Shown here piece by piece: positions 1-8,346 of a stretch of DNA of 63,781 nt (the first letter of the stretch is position 1; each line of letters starts with the position of its first letter). The notes beneath the pieces are model-generated. The model saw only the letters and a list, made by a program, of their open reading frames with translations. It had not been told where the DNA came from and did no database searches. This stretch comes from a virus. The DNA lies in IMG/VR virus record IMGVR_UViG_3300047409_000439, positions 1 to 63,781 of that record; one strand, 5' to 3'. Position numbers and translations under genes: made by a program.

Positions 1-112
1 CGTCGATGCCTATTACATCATGCAGGAGGACCGCAAGCGCTCCTACAATCAAGAGCGGGCGCTGATTGCCTCCGCCGAACCGCACGACATCATCTCCTGG
101 TTCGCCGCCCAG
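1..112. repeat. Terminal direct overlap (left copy)
   Basis: The first 112 bases are repeated at 63670-63781 with one mismatch (C at 110, G at 63779). The overlap lies inside one open reading frame, which is restored when the ends are joined. This is what an assembler leaves at the join of a circular or circularly permuted phage genome. A true short terminal repeat is less likely, because the boundary falls inside a gene. The mismatch changes a Gln codon to Glu and may be an end-of-read error. Confidence 0.9.
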
Positions 113-727
113 AACAAGCATCTGGAGAAGCAGATCGCAGCGACGCTGGACTTGTACAGCGCTTCCAAGCCGGAAGGGGTCTGGGCACGAAGGCAATGCG
201 GTATCGGTCCCATCATCTCGGCGGGGCTGTTGGCGAACGTCAGTTTGTTCAAGCCCAACGGCGAGCGCGCGACAGCAGCCAACCTCTGGCGCTTTGCCGG
301 TATGGACCCGACGAGCAAATGGGAGAAGGGCAAGAAGCGGCCTTGGAACGCCTCGCTGAAAGTCTTGTGCTTCAAGATCGGGGACAGCTTCGTCAAGACC
401 TGCAACAACGAGGACAGCTACTACGGTCCCGTCTACAAGAAGCGCAAGGAGCTGGAGATCAGCAGGAACGAACAGTTCATGTTCAAGGAGCAAGCGGCTA
501 AAATTTTGGAGGTCAAGAAGATCGACAAGAAGACGGAAGCGTACAAAGCCTACATCCAGGGCAAGCTGCCCGACGCCCATATTCATGCCCGCGCCCGGCG
601 CTATGCCGTCAAGCTGTTCCTGTCGCACTACTTAGAGACAGCACAGCGGCTGCACGGCATCGAGCCCGCGATCCCATACATCATCGCGGTCGCCGGGCAC
701 GCCGATTACATTCCGCCGCCGCCCTGA
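1..727 (+). CDS. IS110-like (Transposase_20 domain only) protein, 3' part
   Basis: This is the C-terminal 90% of a protein that starts at 63581 and crosses the assembly join, 271 residues in all. The core resembles the C-terminal Transposase_20 (IS116/IS110/IS902) domain: helix-hairpin-helix-like GIGPIISAGLLA (about residues 97-108), then a FAGMDPTSKWEKGKKR loop (about 129-144) and a WNASLKVLCFK helix (about 145-155), where IS110 enzymes have their serine-containing loop and GN..LR segment. The N-terminal DEDD/RuvC-like domain of complete IS110 recombinases is absent, replaced by about 70 helical residues. The basic C-terminal third contains YYGPVYKKRKELE and HARARRYAVK. The stop codon TGA is the start of an array half-repeat. 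It could be an inactivated transposase domestically reused, or a partner protein of the array; catalytic activity cannot be judged from sequence alone. Confidence 0.72.
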   Translation, partial: VDAYYIMQEDRKRSYNQERALIASAEPHDIISWFAAQNKHLEKQIAATLDLYSASKPEGVWARRQCGIGPIISAGLLANVSLFKPNGERATAANLWRFAGMDPTSKWEKGKKRPWNASLKVLCFKIGDSFVKTCNNEDSYYGPVYKKRKELEISRNEQFMFKEQAAKILEVKKIDKKTEAYKAYIQGKLPDAHIHARARRYAVKLFLSHYLETAQRLHGIEPAIPYIIAVAGHADYIPPPP

Positions 728-1949
728 ACCAAAGAGATTGTGTCAAACCAAGTAGCTGGAGTGAACCAAAGTGAGAGTGTCAAACCAATGGATACGAGTG
801 AACCCCTACTGATGCGTCAAACCATATTGGCAGCGTGAACCAAGATGCCCGAGTCAAACCGAGAATCTTGCGTGAACCATTATCCTTGCGTCAAACCATA
901 TTGGCAGCGTGAACCAACATACGGGAGTTAAACCATATGTGCGGAGTGAACCAGTGCAACTGCGTCAAACCATGTTGTCCGCGTGAACCAAGTATCGCGT
1001 GTCAAACCTCTGAAGCGGAGTGAACCATAGCATACGTGTTAAACCGAGAATCTGGCGTGAACCAAAATGCGCGTGTCAAACCCAACAGCGCGGAGTGACC
1101 CATCCCCTCGGCGTCAAACCATGTCCTTAGCGGGAACCAGAATACGAGCGTCAAACCATAATCTCAGTGTGAACCATCTGATTGTGTCAAACCAATAGGA
1201 AGCGTGAACCAATGAGCAAGTGTCAACCCAAGTTGCGCGTGTGAACCAATTCAATTGCGTGAAACCATGTTTGACGAGTGAACCAGTGCTGGAGTGTCAA
1301 ACCAAATTGTGTGAGTGAACCATCGCGAGGATGTAAAACCAAAATACATGAGTGAACCATTGACGATGTGTCAACCCAAGAGACATGAGTGAACCGCCAT
1401 CGCAGCGTCAAACCAACATAATTGCGTGAGCCATCATCACAGCGTCAAACCATCATAGGAGTGCGAACCAAAATACATGTGTCCAACCAATCAGGAAGTG
1501 TGAACCAACCTATTTGCGTCAAACCAATCAATAAGCGTGAACCAACTTTCCTGTGTCAAACCAATCAGGAAGCGTGAACCAAGTTAAAGGAGTCAAACCA
1601 AGTGTACTGCGTGAACCAAACATGACGTGTCAAACCATGTTAACCGCGTGAGCCAAATTCGGTGCGTCAAACCAATGTTGTCGGCGCGAATCAACGATCC
1701 CCGCGTCAAACCAAAGTCCTTGTATGAGCCAAGATCACTGCGTCAAACCTAGAGCGCTGTGTGAACCATGTACAACGTGTCAAACCAAAGTACGAGTGTG
1801 AACCATAACTGGAGTGTCAAACCAAAGAACGAGTGTGAACCGCAATACCGGCGTTAAACCATAGAGGAGGAGTGAACCAAATCACCGGGGTCAAACCAAC
1901 CCTATCGCGTGAACCAAGATTGCCGTGTCAAACCAAATTGCTTGTGTGC
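725..1949 (+). repeat. Alternating two-half-repeat spacer array, right block
   Basis: Half-repeat A (GNGTCAAACCA, N usually A, C or T) and half-repeat B (GNGTGAACCA) alternate, each followed by a variable segment. I count 33 A units (first at 740, last at 1925), 33 B units and 66 spacers. Of the spacers, 61 are exactly 8 nt, three are 9 nt and two are 7 nt, giving a strict 37-nt period (740, 777, 814 and so on). Spacers are mostly unique with A or T favoured at the first position. Exceptions are tattggca at 825 and 899, atcaggaa at 1490 and 1564, aaatacat at 1342 and 1471, and the near-pair agaatctt/agaatctg at 862 and 1047. The block begins at the stop codon of the IS110-like gene and ends in a degenerate B unit (GTGTG, about 1943) next to the ribosome binding site of the gene at 1963. 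It is not coding: TGAACCA carries a stop and 37 is not a multiple of three. It is not a canonical CRISPR. Confidence 0.93.
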
Positions 1950-1962
1950 AACGGAGACCATC

Positions 1963-2124
1963 ATGAAATTCGTATTCCTATTCGGCCTGCCAATTGTCCT
2001 AATCTTTTACCTTTTCGTCTTGATCAATGAGATTTCCAAAGGCGATTGGACAATGCTGATCATCACGGCTTTCCTGCTTATCGTGATCTACGCCAACGAC
2101 GATACGCCGTTCTCGGGAATTTGA
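1963..2124 (+). CDS. Small membrane protein, 53 aa
   Basis: This 53-residue protein is almost entirely hydrophobic, with two likely membrane segments (about residues 3-20 and 28-44) separated by NEISKGDW. The ATG at 1963 is chosen because GGAG lies eight bases upstream; an upstream in-frame start at 1909 would place coding sequence inside the repeat array. It directly follows the last degenerate half-repeat and ends three bases before the primase gene, so it is probably co-transcribed with the replication genes. Function unknown. Its position beside the array and the IS110-like gene makes it a possible accessory of that locus, but nothing in the protein shows this. Confidence 0.7.
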   Translation: MKFVFLFGLPIVLIFYLFVLINEISKGDWTMLIITAFLLIVIYANDDTPFSGI

Positions 2125-2126
2125 GC

Positions 2127-3164
2127 ATGACAGACTGGCAGCGTATCCTGACCCAGCACGGCATTCCCTTCGCCGACAAAGGCCGCAACCTGTATGTCAA
2201 ATGCGTCTTCTGCGGCACGGCGGACGAGGGCCAGCATCTCGGCATCAGCACGACGGGACGGGGCTGGGGCTGCTGGCGCAACGCCAAGCACCGGGGCAAG
2301 TCGGAAGTCCGGCTGCTCGCCGCCCTGCTGCGGGTCGATCCGCTGCGGGCCGCAGCCTTACTGGGGAGGCCCGCTGGCGGGCCGGTCGCGGACCTGGACC
2401 TGGGCGGCAGCGTCCGGCGTTTGCTGGCTGACGCGCCTCCGGAGGCTGCGGGCGAGGCGCTCAGCCTGCCGCCCGAGATCAAGCCGCTCTCCGGGAGCCG
2501 GACCTGGGAACGCGGCATCTTCCTGGACTACCTCAAGGACCGGGGCTACCAGCCCAAGGATGTCTGGCTGCTGTGCGAGGAATTTCACCTGCACTACGCC
2601 ATGACAGGTCCGTTCGCGTACCGCCTCGTGCTGCCGGTCTATGACGAGACCGGATTGAAAACCTGGACCGGACGCACCGTCAGCCAGAACACGCAGCCGC
2701 GTTACTTGACGCTCTCAACGCACGCGGACAGCAAGCTCGCGGAAGAAGGCATGCCGCTGGCGCGCGCGCCGATCACGGATATGCTGTTCCAGGAGGATCA
2801 TCTGTTCTCCGTACCGCAACAGACGCTCGTTGTCTGCGAAGGGCCGTTCGACGCCATGCGGGTCGCCTTCGCGCACCGACGACGCAGCGTGTCGGCGACC
2901 TGCCTGTTCGGCAAGGTCCTCTCGGATGTTCAATTCGACAAGCTGGCGCAGCTGGCGCAGTATAGCGACCATAAATTCCTGCTGCTCGATTCCGATGCCC
3001 GGTTATCCGCTTTCGGGCTCAATGACAGATTAAGCAGCCTGGGCTTTCATGCCATCCATCTGCCGGGAGAGTACAAGGACCCCGGCGACGAACGCCTCGG
3101 TTTCGCGGACCTGCGGGACTTGATCGAAGCCGAGATCGAGAAACATCAAGGGAGGACTATTTGA
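2127..3164 (+). CDS. DNA primase (zinc-finger plus TOPRIM)
   Basis: The 345-residue protein has a phage-primase layout. An N-terminal zinc-binding region contains CVFC (about residues 26-29) and a GWGCWRNAKHRG segment, as in T7 gp4-type zinc motifs. A C-terminal TOPRIM region has the catalytic glutamate motif VVCEGPFDAM (about 235-244) and a downstream LLLDSDA acidic pair (about 285-291). It would synthesise RNA primers for lagging-strand replication. There is no fused helicase; the DnaB-type helicase is a separate gene at 52955. The start at 2127 follows the preceding stop after two bases; the longer reading frame from 2046 overlaps the membrane protein and lacks a clear binding site. The stop overlaps the TTG start of the next gene. 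Confidence 0.85.
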   Translation: MTDWQRILTQHGIPFADKGRNLYVKCVFCGTADEGQHLGISTTGRGWGCWRNAKHRGKSEVRLLAALLRVDPLRAAALLGRPAGGPVADLDLGGSVRRLLADAPPEAAGEALSLPPEIKPLSGSRTWERGIFLDYLKDRGYQPKDVWLLCEEFHLHYAMTGPFAYRLVLPVYDETGLKTWTGRTVSQNTQPRYLTLSTHADSKLAEEGMPLARAPITDMLFQEDHLFSVPQQTLVVCEGPFDAMRVAFAHRRRSVSATCLFGKVLSDVQFDKLAQLAQYSDHKFLLLDSDARLSAFGLNDRLSSLGFHAIHLPGEYKDPGDERLGFADLRDLIEAEIEKHQGRTI

Positions 3165-3694
3165 GACCGGAACGCCTGCACCATATCGACAAGGGCATGA
3201 TGGCTTGGATCGAAAACACGGCGCGGAAGAACCGCTGGCGCTGTGCCGCCTGGATGGGCTTGGACGACCTGATCCAGGAAGGGTATTTCTGTTATGCCAA
3301 GGTGCAAGCCAGATACCCGGCCTCGCTCAGCCGGGCGCAGCGCATGGCCCTGGTCAAGACGGCGTATACCAACCGGCTGCACGATTTGAGCAAGGCCAAG
3401 ACCCGCCAGCTCGACGATCCTGTCCCGCTCCAGGACGGGCAGACCGTCGCCGACGCTCTGGAGACGCTGCTGCCCGGCGAACCCGAAGCGCAGACCTTCG
3501 GCGTGATGCTGTCCAGCCTGCCGCGCGAAATTCAAGAGATGCTGTCCATCCTCGTAACCGCCGCGCCGGACATGGTTTTCGCCAAGGGACGCCCGGAAGG
3601 GATCAACCGCTATCTCTGGCGCTTGATCGGGCAAGAACCCTGCGGCATCGATCTGTACAGCGCGTTCTGTAATCACTTCGGGCTCGTGCCATGA
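3161..3694 (+). CDS. Sigma-70-like RNA polymerase factor
   Basis: The 177-residue protein resembles sigma region 2: WMGLDDLIQEGYFCYAKVQARY (about residues 31-52) matches the core-binding DLxQEG segment, followed by a helical stretch ending in LVKTAYTNRLHDLSKAKTRQLDD. A clear region 4 helix-turn-helix is not obvious, although the C-terminal half (LPREIQEMLSIL) could be a degenerate one. The start is a TTG at 3161, preceded by GGGAGGAC and overlapping the primase stop. It probably redirects host RNA polymerase to a class of phage promoters, since no phage RNA polymerase was recognised. It could also be a sigma-fold protein that has lost promoter recognition. Confidence 0.65.
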   Translation: MRPERLHHIDKGMMAWIENTARKNRWRCAAWMGLDDLIQEGYFCYAKVQARYPASLSRAQRMALVKTAYTNRLHDLSKAKTRQLDDPVPLQDGQTVADALETLLPGEPEAQTFGVMLSSLPREIQEMLSILVTAAPDMVFAKGRPEGINRYLWRLIGQEPCGIDLYSAFCNHFGLVP

Positions 3695-3764
3695 CCTAGA
3701 CATATAGCCCAACCCTCTGATAGACATCTGCGTTTAACGAACGACAACACGAAGGAACTACCCT

Positions 3765-4559
3765 ATGACGACAAGTGCAGCGGAATTGGAGTTGCTCAAA
3801 CTTGCCAAGCTCAAGCCCTATAAGCGCGGCGACCGGCAGGCCTTCCTGACCGATTTGCTCAACGGCTGCGACAAAACCCTCGACGCCATGAGCAAAATTG
3901 ACGCCAACAAGGCGTATGATGCGTTATCGGTCGAGGCCAAGGAATGGTATCAGAGCTGCATCGACCGCCAGGACGCCAATCCGGAGGCCGAACTTCCCGA
4001 GTTCGAACTGGAAACGGAAGACGAGGACGAGGAGGAAGATGAGCGGGCTGACGCTGACGATAACGCCGCTGACGGCGACGGGGGCGATGCTCTCGATATT
4101 CCCTTCAATGCCGATGACGACGAGCCGGTCGCCAAGAAGCGCCCCGGCGTGCTGCAAGGGGCCAAGGCCAAGCTCAAAGCCAAGCCCAAAGCCCCCGAGG
4201 CTCCGGGCCGTTCCCGCTTCGCGGCCAAAAAGCCGGAAGCGAAGCCCGAGGCAGCCCGTCCCCGAGGATGGGTAGGCAGAGAGATCGTCAAGGAGAAGCA
4301 GCAAGCCGGTAAGCCTGCTGCTGCCGCTGCCGCCAACGGCAAGAGCGCCCTCGGCAAGCGCGGCCAAGGCATGATCGAAGCGGCGATCCCGACGCTCTGG
4401 AAGCACCCGAGCGACTCGATCCCGAACCTGCGCCTGCGTCTGGAAAAGAAGAACATCATGCTGAGCGAGGTCACGATTGGACAAACCCGCCGCGATCTTA
4501 TCCGCAGCACCAAGTTCTTCGTCGCCGCAGGCTTGCTGCCGAAGAACCCGTTCGTCTGA
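3765..4559 (+). CDS. Charged-linker replication-region protein, unknown function
   Basis: The 264-residue protein has three parts. An ordered N-terminal domain (about residues 1-70, with LKPYKRGDRQAFLTDLLNG and KEWYQSCID) is followed by a long acidic then Lys/Ala/Pro-rich low-complexity linker (about 75-200). An ordered C-terminal segment (about 205-264) contains MIEAAIPTLWKHP and TRRDLIRSTKFF. I do not recognise the family. The acidic/basic linker between two small domains suggests a scaffold or nucleic-acid-associated protein. It lies between the sigma-like factor and the sliding clamp, and a strong hairpin follows its stop. GAAGGAAC precedes the ATG. Confidence 0.75.
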   Translation: MTTSAAELELLKLAKLKPYKRGDRQAFLTDLLNGCDKTLDAMSKIDANKAYDALSVEAKEWYQSCIDRQDANPEAELPEFELETEDEDEEEDERADADDNAADGDGGDALDIPFNADDDEPVAKKRPGVLQGAKAKLKAKPKAPEAPGRSRFAAKKPEAKPEAARPRGWVGREIVKEKQQAGKPAAAAAANGKSALGKRGQGMIEAAIPTLWKHPSDSIPNLRLRLEKKNIMLSEVTIGQTRRDLIRSTKFFVAAGLLPKNPFV

Positions 4560-4584
4560 GTTTCATCCGTATAACTCTCATCTG

Positions 4585-4617
4585 GAGCCCTCGTAAGCCG
4601 ACCGCTTACGGGGGCTC
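4585..4617 (+). terminator. Strong intergenic hairpin
   Basis: Two 14-nt arms (GAGCCCTCGTAAGC at 4585 and GCTTACGGGGGCTC at 4604) pair with one T-G wobble around a 5-nt loop. It lies between the 3765 gene and the sliding-clamp gene. No U-run follows, so it may be an RNA-processing or stability element or an inefficient terminator, not a classical intrinsic terminator. The motif AGTATGTTTAG follows at 4619. Confidence 0.65.
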
Positions 4618-4646
4618 AAGTATGTTTAGGCTAAAGAGGATTTCCG

Positions 4647-5702
4647 ATGAAGCTGGACCGCGCGCCGTTCTTGCAGGCCGTGACGCTCTGCAAGCCTGCG
4701 ATAGCCGACAAATCGATCATTCAGGAACTGACCTTCCTGTTCTCGGACGGCGCGACCCTGACCGCGTACGACGATGTCATCGGCATCCAGGTTCCCTTCG
4801 CCAGCGGCCTCGTCGGCGGGGTCAAGGGCACGCTGCTGCTCGGCATGCTGGAGAACGCAACGGCCAAGCAGATCGAGATCGAACAGGACAACCCGGACGA
4901 GGTCTTGCTCAAATCCGGACGCTTCCGCGTCACGCTGGCGCTGCTGCCCGCCGACCGGGCGGTGTACCAGCTGCCCAAGGGCAAGGCCAAGCCCTTCCGC
5001 CTGTCCCTGAGCTTCTATGAGGCGCTCAAAGCCTGCCTGCCCGCTCTCAGCAGCAAGGCCGTGCTCCCGGACCAGCTCGGCATCTCCATCGCGCTGCATG
5101 ACAGCTTGCGGTTCTTCGCGACCGATTCGAATACCATGGCCTTCGCGACGATGAAGCACAATTGCGATCAATGGCCCTTCAAGCAAGGCTTGCGGGTCAT
5201 CCTGCCTGCTGCCTTCGCCAAGCAGCTGATCGACATCGGCACGGACGGGACGACCCTATATCTGACCGCGAACGAGGCTCTCGCCGAAACCGATAAAGGT
5301 ATCAAGCTGTTCTCCCGCCTGATCTTCAGCCCCAAGCCGCATGACTTTCAGCGTACGCTGGAGGCCGAGATGAAATCCGTCCAATTGTTCACCATCCCGC
5401 CCCGCCTGGAGACCATGCTGGACCGCGCCTTGCTGATCTTCGAGCATCACCCGGAGAAGCTGATCGCGGCCCAGCTCCAGATCAAGGACGGGACTTTGCG
5501 CGTAGCGGCGAAGACCAAGCATGAAGCATTGAACGACAGCACCAAACTGGACGAGATACCGCAGGACAAGACCGCGCTCGTCGTGCCCAAACGCCTCAAG
5601 CGCGTCCTGCCGCTGGCGGAGCGCATGGGCCTCACCGAAAACGGCGTTGTCCTGACCGGCAAGAACGTGATCTATCTGGTCGCCAATCATAGCGAGGCAT
5701 GA
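4647..5702 (+). CDS. DNA polymerase sliding clamp-like protein
   Basis: The 351-residue protein has the size and beta-clamp character of DnaN-type processivity factors, for example LTFLFSDGATLTAYDDVIGIQVPF near residues 28-51 and a later repeat-like domain LRFFATDSNTMAFATM near 155. A ring-shaped clamp would tether the PolA-type polymerase encoded next. The assignment rests on overall pattern and context (clamp, polymerase and clamp-loader genes in a row), not on a single motif. The start ATG is preceded by AAAGAGGA. It ends three bases before the polymerase gene. Confidence 0.65.
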   Translation: MKLDRAPFLQAVTLCKPAIADKSIIQELTFLFSDGATLTAYDDVIGIQVPFASGLVGGVKGTLLLGMLENATAKQIEIEQDNPDEVLLKSGRFRVTLALLPADRAVYQLPKGKAKPFRLSLSFYEALKACLPALSSKAVLPDQLGISIALHDSLRFFATDSNTMAFATMKHNCDQWPFKQGLRVILPAAFAKQLIDIGTDGTTLYLTANEALAETDKGIKLFSRLIFSPKPHDFQRTLEAEMKSVQLFTIPPRLETMLDRALLIFEHHPEKLIAAQLQIKDGTLRVAAKTKHEALNDSTKLDEIPQDKTALVVPKRLKRVLPLAERMGLTENGVVLTGKNVIYLVANHSEA

Positions 5703-5705
5703 CGC

Positions 5706-8270
5706 ATGGGCTGGTTCGCAAGCGGCATCGGAGCCGCACGGCGGCACAACAAGGAACCGTCACTGGCATTGCTGCATCGCTTGCAATGCCGCATCTGTCC
5801 CTTGGACAAGCTCAAGGAGAACCGGCATCCGCACATTCCGGCGCAAGGCGCGGAACGGCCTTTGATCTATGTGCTCGGCGAAGCGCCGGGCCGGGACGAG
5901 GACCGGGACAATCAGCAATTCATCGGCGCGTCCGGACAGGTCCTGCGCGAGGAATTGCCGGAGTATCTCTTGCCGCAAATCCGCTGGAACAACGTCGTAC
6001 GGACCCGGCCCAAGGATAACGAAGACCCGACCCCCATCGAGATCGAATGCTGCCGTCCTTCCGTCGCCGGAGACATCGCTGCGAGCAAGCCCAAGGCGAT
6101 CCTCGGCTTCGGCAACATCGCCTTGAAATGGGCAACGCAGCATTCCGGCATCATGACCTGGAGGGGCAGGAGAACGCCGGTCAACATCGACGGGCATGTC
6201 TGCTGGTATTATCCCATGCAGCATCCCGCCTCGATCCTGCACGAGCCGCACGAGGCCAAGAAGGACAGCCTGCATCGCGTCTTCAGATCGGACTTGGCCA
6301 AAGCCATCGCCGAGATCGACAGCCTGCCGGAGCCCGAAGTGCATGACCGCGAGGTTGCCGGATACGGCGTCGAATTCGCCTACGGCAACAAGGAAGGCGA
6401 TCTGCAACGGGTCGAAAGTCAGCTGCGCTGGGCCATGAAGCAGGAGGAGGTTGGGCTCGACCTTGAAACCAAGGGCTATCGTCCGTATGCGGAAGGGTCC
6501 AAGATATTGACCCTGGCCATCGGCTCCCGCGACAACAGTTTCTCCGTCGCGCTCGGGCATAAGCAGGCCAAATGGAGCCGCTCCGACCTCAAGCACTTGC
6601 GCGACTTGATCCGGGAATTCCTGCACAGCAAGGTGCGCAAGATCGTGCATTTCCTGCGCTTCGAAATGGAATGGCTCGCCGACCGCTATGGCTGGGACGT
6701 TGTCTATGCCGGGCGTTGGGGCGGCACGGAGACCCAAGCCGCCGTCATCGACGAGCGCTCCGGCGCGATGTCGCTGGATTTCCTCGTGCAGCAATATTTC
6801 GGCTTCGATCTGAAGGCCTTATCGCCGCTGAACAAGCTCCAGCTCGATAACGAGCCCATCGAGGACGTGCTCAGCTACAATGCGATGGACGCCAAATATC
6901 ATTATCTGCTCTGGCAGATGCAGAACGAGATCATCAAGCAGCGCAAGTTCGAGCATCTCTATGACGAGATGATCGCTCGCGTGCCGTCCTGCGTCCTGAC
7001 GCAATTACGCGGCATCCCGGTCAATCCGCAGATCGCGGCGACGCTGGCAACCAAATACGAGCAGCAGATCGAGGCCGCCCGCGCCGATGTCATGGCCGCG
7101 CCGCAGCTCAAGCAATTCCGCAGGCATTATGCAAAGGAAGGGATCAAGGAGTTCAAGCCGCTCTCCGACGATCATTGCGTCAAGCTATTCCGTCATGTCC
7201 TCGGCTACAATGAAGGCCTGTCGAAGCTGCCGGGGCGGGATCATAAATTCGCCGTCGATGAAGAAGTTCTGAAGCAGATCGGATTGCCCATCTGCTTTGA
7301 CATCCTGCGTCTGCGCAAGGCCTCGAAGCGCCTGAGCACCTATATCTACCGCAACAACGAGAAGAAGACGATTGTCTGGCCCGATGGGCTGCTGCATCCC
7401 AATTTCAATACCGTCAAGGTGCGGACCAAGCGCCTCTCCGCCGACGAGCCGAACTGCCAGAACATCCCCAAGCGCGACGAAGACGGCAAGGAAGTGCGCG
7501 CCCAGATCGAAGCTCCGGAAGGTCTGCTGCTTTGTTCCGCCGACCATGGCCAGATACAGGCACGCGGCATCGCCATGTCCTCCCAAGATAAACAATTCTG
7601 TCAAGCCTTATGGGAACGCTTCGACGTGCATGGCTATTGGGCCGAACGCATTGCCAAGGCCTATCCGCGCCGCGTCGATAACGTCACCAATTTCAAGGAC
7701 GAGGCGGGCAAGAAGGTGCTGAAGAAATTCCGTGCCGACATCAAGAACCAATGGACCTTTCCGCTGTTCTTCGGAGCCCGCATGGAGCGGGTCGCCGAGG
7801 AACTGCATATTCCGGTCAATGTCATAGAGCCGGAATTCAACGCCTTCGAAAAGATGTTCGCCGGGGTCTTTCAATGGCACGAGGAGTTGATCAGATTCTA
7901 CAACCGCAATGGCTACGTCGAAGACCTCTTTGGCTTCCGCCATCATGCGCCCCTATCCAAGAACGAGATCATCAATTCGCCCATTCAAAGTCTGGAGGCG
8001 CTGTTCGTCATGCGCGGCATGAACCAGCTCTCGCGTCATGCCGCGCAAACCGGGGATTGGCATTATCAGCCCATCGCGCAAATCCATGACGACCTGACTT
8101 TCCTCTTGCCAGAGAGTAACATCGATGTATATGTACAGAAGATCGTCACCGAGATGTTGAACGTGACCTTTCCCTGGGTCAACATCCCGATGACCTTGGA
8201 AGTCGCGATAGGCCCGAACCTGTTGGACATGAAAGAATGTCTGGTTGCCTCAAGCGACGATTGGAAGTAA
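5706..8270 (+). CDS. Uracil-DNA glycosylase-like / family A DNA polymerase fusion
   Basis: This 854-residue fusion carries an N-terminal UDG-superfamily domain: CRICPLDK (about residues 27-34, possible Fe-S ligand pair), VLGEAPGRDED (about 56-66) and a later YYPMQHPAS segment. A 3'-5' exonuclease follows (VGLDLETKG about 248-256, YNAMDAKYHYLL about 395-406). The polymerase domain has motif A SADHGQIQARGIA (about 610), motif B RADIKNQWTFPLFFGARM (about 675) and motif C IAQIHDDLTF (about 790). Motif C reads HDD where most PolA enzymes have HDE, and motif A has DHGQIQAR where most have DYSQIELR. It is the replicative polymerase, flanked by clamp and clamp-loader genes. The UDG-like part may police uracil or act only as a structural domain. 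Confidence 0.9.
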   Translation: MGWFASGIGAARRHNKEPSLALLHRLQCRICPLDKLKENRHPHIPAQGAERPLIYVLGEAPGRDEDRDNQQFIGASGQVLREELPEYLLPQIRWNNVVRTRPKDNEDPTPIEIECCRPSVAGDIAASKPKAILGFGNIALKWATQHSGIMTWRGRRTPVNIDGHVCWYYPMQHPASILHEPHEAKKDSLHRVFRSDLAKAIAEIDSLPEPEVHDREVAGYGVEFAYGNKEGDLQRVESQLRWAMKQEEVGLDLETKGYRPYAEGSKILTLAIGSRDNSFSVALGHKQAKWSRSDLKHLRDLIREFLHSKVRKIVHFLRFEMEWLADRYGWDVVYAGRWGGTETQAAVIDERSGAMSLDFLVQQYFGFDLKALSPLNKLQLDNEPIEDVLSYNAMDAKYHYLLWQMQNEIIKQRKFEHLYDEMIARVPSCVLTQLRGIPVNPQIAATLATKYEQQIEAARADVMAAPQLKQFRRHYAKEGIKEFKPLSDDHCVKLFRHVLGYNEGLSKLPGRDHKFAVDEEVLKQIGLPICFDILRLRKASKRLSTYIYRNNEKKTIVWPDGLLHPNFNTVKVRTKRLSADEPNCQNIPKRDEDGKEVRAQIEAPEGLLLCSADHGQIQARGIAMSSQDKQFCQALWERFDVHGYWAERIAKAYPRRVDNVTNFKDEAGKKVLKKFRADIKNQWTFPLFFGARMERVAEELHIPVNVIEPEFNAFEKMFAGVFQWHEELIRFYNRNGYVEDLFGFRHHAPLSKNEIINSPIQSLEALFVMRGMNQLSRHAAQTGDWHYQPIAQIHDDLTFLLPESNIDVYVQKIVTEMLNVTFPWVNIPMTLEVAIGPNLLDMKECLVASSDDWK

Positions 8271-8346
8271 CGGGGTGTAGCTCAGTTGGCAGAGCAGGCG
8301 GCATATAACCGTCAGGTCGCCGGTTCGAACCCGGCCATCCCTACCA
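8271..8346 (+). tRNA. tRNA, anticodon UAU (Ile, AUA codons), encoded CCA
   Basis: The cloverleaf can be drawn: acceptor arm CGGGGTG (8271-8277) with CATCCCT (8336-8342), D arm GCTC/GAGC, anticodon stem GGCGG/CCGTC with loop CATATAA, T arm GCCGG/CCGGC with loop TTCGAAC, then A and an encoded CCA. The anticodon is UAU, which would read AUA isoleucine codons. Two oddities are A in place of the near-universal U at position 33 and a C-U mismatch at the end of the acceptor stem. It starts directly after the polymerase stop codon. A decayed or anticodon-altered tRNA is possible. Confidence 0.8.

Noticed and set aside
1223-1411. Open reading frame on the minus strand inside the array
   Set aside because: It arises because the complement of the repeats lacks stops over a short stretch; the 37-nt period is not a multiple of three and no binding site or protein pattern is present.
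725-1949. Array as a canonical CRISPR
   Set aside because: Spacers are 8 nt, two different half-repeats alternate, repeats are not dyad-symmetric and no cas genes are present.
2046-2126. Longer primase start at 2046
   Set aside because: It overlaps the small membrane protein and adds no conserved sequence; ATG at 2127 directly precedes the conserved region.
4622-5020. Short frame overlapping the clamp gene
   Set aside because: Arg/Gly/Gln-rich shadow of the clamp coding sequence.
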